31,943 bases of DNA from an uncultured Clostridium sp. (GTDB lineage Bacteria; Bacillota; Clostridia; Peptostreptococcales; Peptostreptococcaceae), in the NCBI GenBank assembly GCA_900539645.1, contig UQCY01000011.1, positions 1-31,943 of the forward strand, in the 5' to 3' direction. The notes under the pieces are model-generated. The model was not told the origin of the DNA. It worked only from the letters and a program-made list of their open reading frames with translations, and did not search any database. Shown piece after piece: positions 31,588-31,943 of the stretch. Both the position numbers and the translations under genes were made by a program. Position 1 is the stretch's first letter. Each line of letters begins with the position of its first letter.

Positions 31588-31943
31588 ATGTCATTCCGGA
31601 CGGATCTGGCCATTGAAAATAAGGAAATGTACGATGAGTCACAGGGAAATCAGGGCGAAATTCCGGGCGTCAGTGTGGATGTCCAGGATTATTCCGACAG
31701 AATCAGAGTAACGAGAATCACCGTGAAAGATGAGACGGGGAGCAGAATTATGGGGAAACCCTGCGGCAGTTATATCACCGTAGAGGCGGAAGGAGCGGCA
31801 GGTGCAGAAGAAGAAGAAAAAAAGGAAATCGCGAGAATCTGTGCGGCAGAACTGAAAAAGCTGATTCCTTTTCATTATCATCTGAAAGTTCTGGTGGTAG
31901 GATTGGGAAATGACGGGATAACGCCCGATTCTCTCGGTCCCAG
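31588..31943 (+). CDS. gpr: Spore protease Gpr (germination protease), N-terminal part, cut by window end
   Basis: Aspartic-type protease that degrades small acid-soluble spore proteins at germination. The 118 visible residues open MSFRTDLAIENKEM and contain the Gpr core: PGVSVDVQDYSDRIRVTRI, ITVEAEG and VLVVGLGNDGITPDSLGP, a near match to the family's VVGLGN..TPDxLGP. GGGGAGG precedes the ATG by about 6 nt. The gene runs off the window end, so truncation is not biological. GC content and codon use differ sharply from every other gene here and resemble a mid-GC spore former such as a Lachnospiraceae species. Other spore genes are absent from the window. Confidence 0.9.
   Translation, partial: MSFRTDLAIENKEMYDESQGNQGEIPGVSVDVQDYSDRIRVTRITVKDETGSRIMGKPCGSYITVEAEGAAGAEEEEKKEIARICAAELKKLIPFHYHLKVLVVGLGNDGITPDSLGP

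Overview
The window looks like low-GC Firmicutes DNA, most likely a Peptostreptococcaceae-type clostridium close to the replication origin. This rests on remembered synteny (rpsF-ssb-rpsR, yybS-gdpP-rplI-dnaB, DUF951/DUF3343 genes, parB), strong AGGAGG ribosome binding sites and very AT-rich spacers. The family assignment is an inference. Most conserved genes read on the minus strand. By comparison with clostridial chromosomes this suggests the origin lies to the right of the native sequence.

Layout. 1-52: 5' part of a tRNA-Lys, minus strand. 53-312: non-coding spacer with a terminator and many DnaA-box-like 9-mers. 313-6500: two housekeeping units on the minus strand, rpsF-ssb-rpsR (own promoter, structured leader, terminator) and yybS-gdpP-rplI-dnaB. 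6585-13480: a peptide/amino-acid block made of a minus-strand operon (dipeptide epimerase, DUF819 membrane protein, CocE/S15 hydrolase), a divergent XRE-cupin regulator and a convergent PLP aminotransferase. 13628-14099: two small conserved genes (DUF951, DUF3343). 14293-19901: a redox block made of an iron alcohol dehydrogenase, a DMT-type exporter and an 872-residue GltD-like/HdrD-like fusion flavoprotein. Its two transcription units share an operator array with an exact 19-bp period, and an HxlR-type regulator follows. 20044-22456: a TipA-like MerR regulator with a probable second internal start, YedF, and a GerMN lipoprotein. 22578-22683: a candidate small RNA. 22733-23512: a ParB with no parA beside it. 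23651-31318: a 2555-residue cell-wall-anchored SpaA-repeat adhesin.

At about 31536 the base composition jumps abruptly from very AT-rich to about 50% GC. The last 356 bases encode the N-terminus of the spore protease Gpr with different codon use. The simplest reading is a chimeric contig joint; recent transfer is the alternative.

The parts most worth following up are the 19-bp-period operator arrays with identical promoter geometry at two units, the multi-domain fusion oxidoreductase they control, the two-protein arrangement in the TipA-like gene, the candidate small RNA beside parB, the DnaA-box cluster beside dnaB, and the composition break at the right end. All calls come from reading the sequence; no searches were run.
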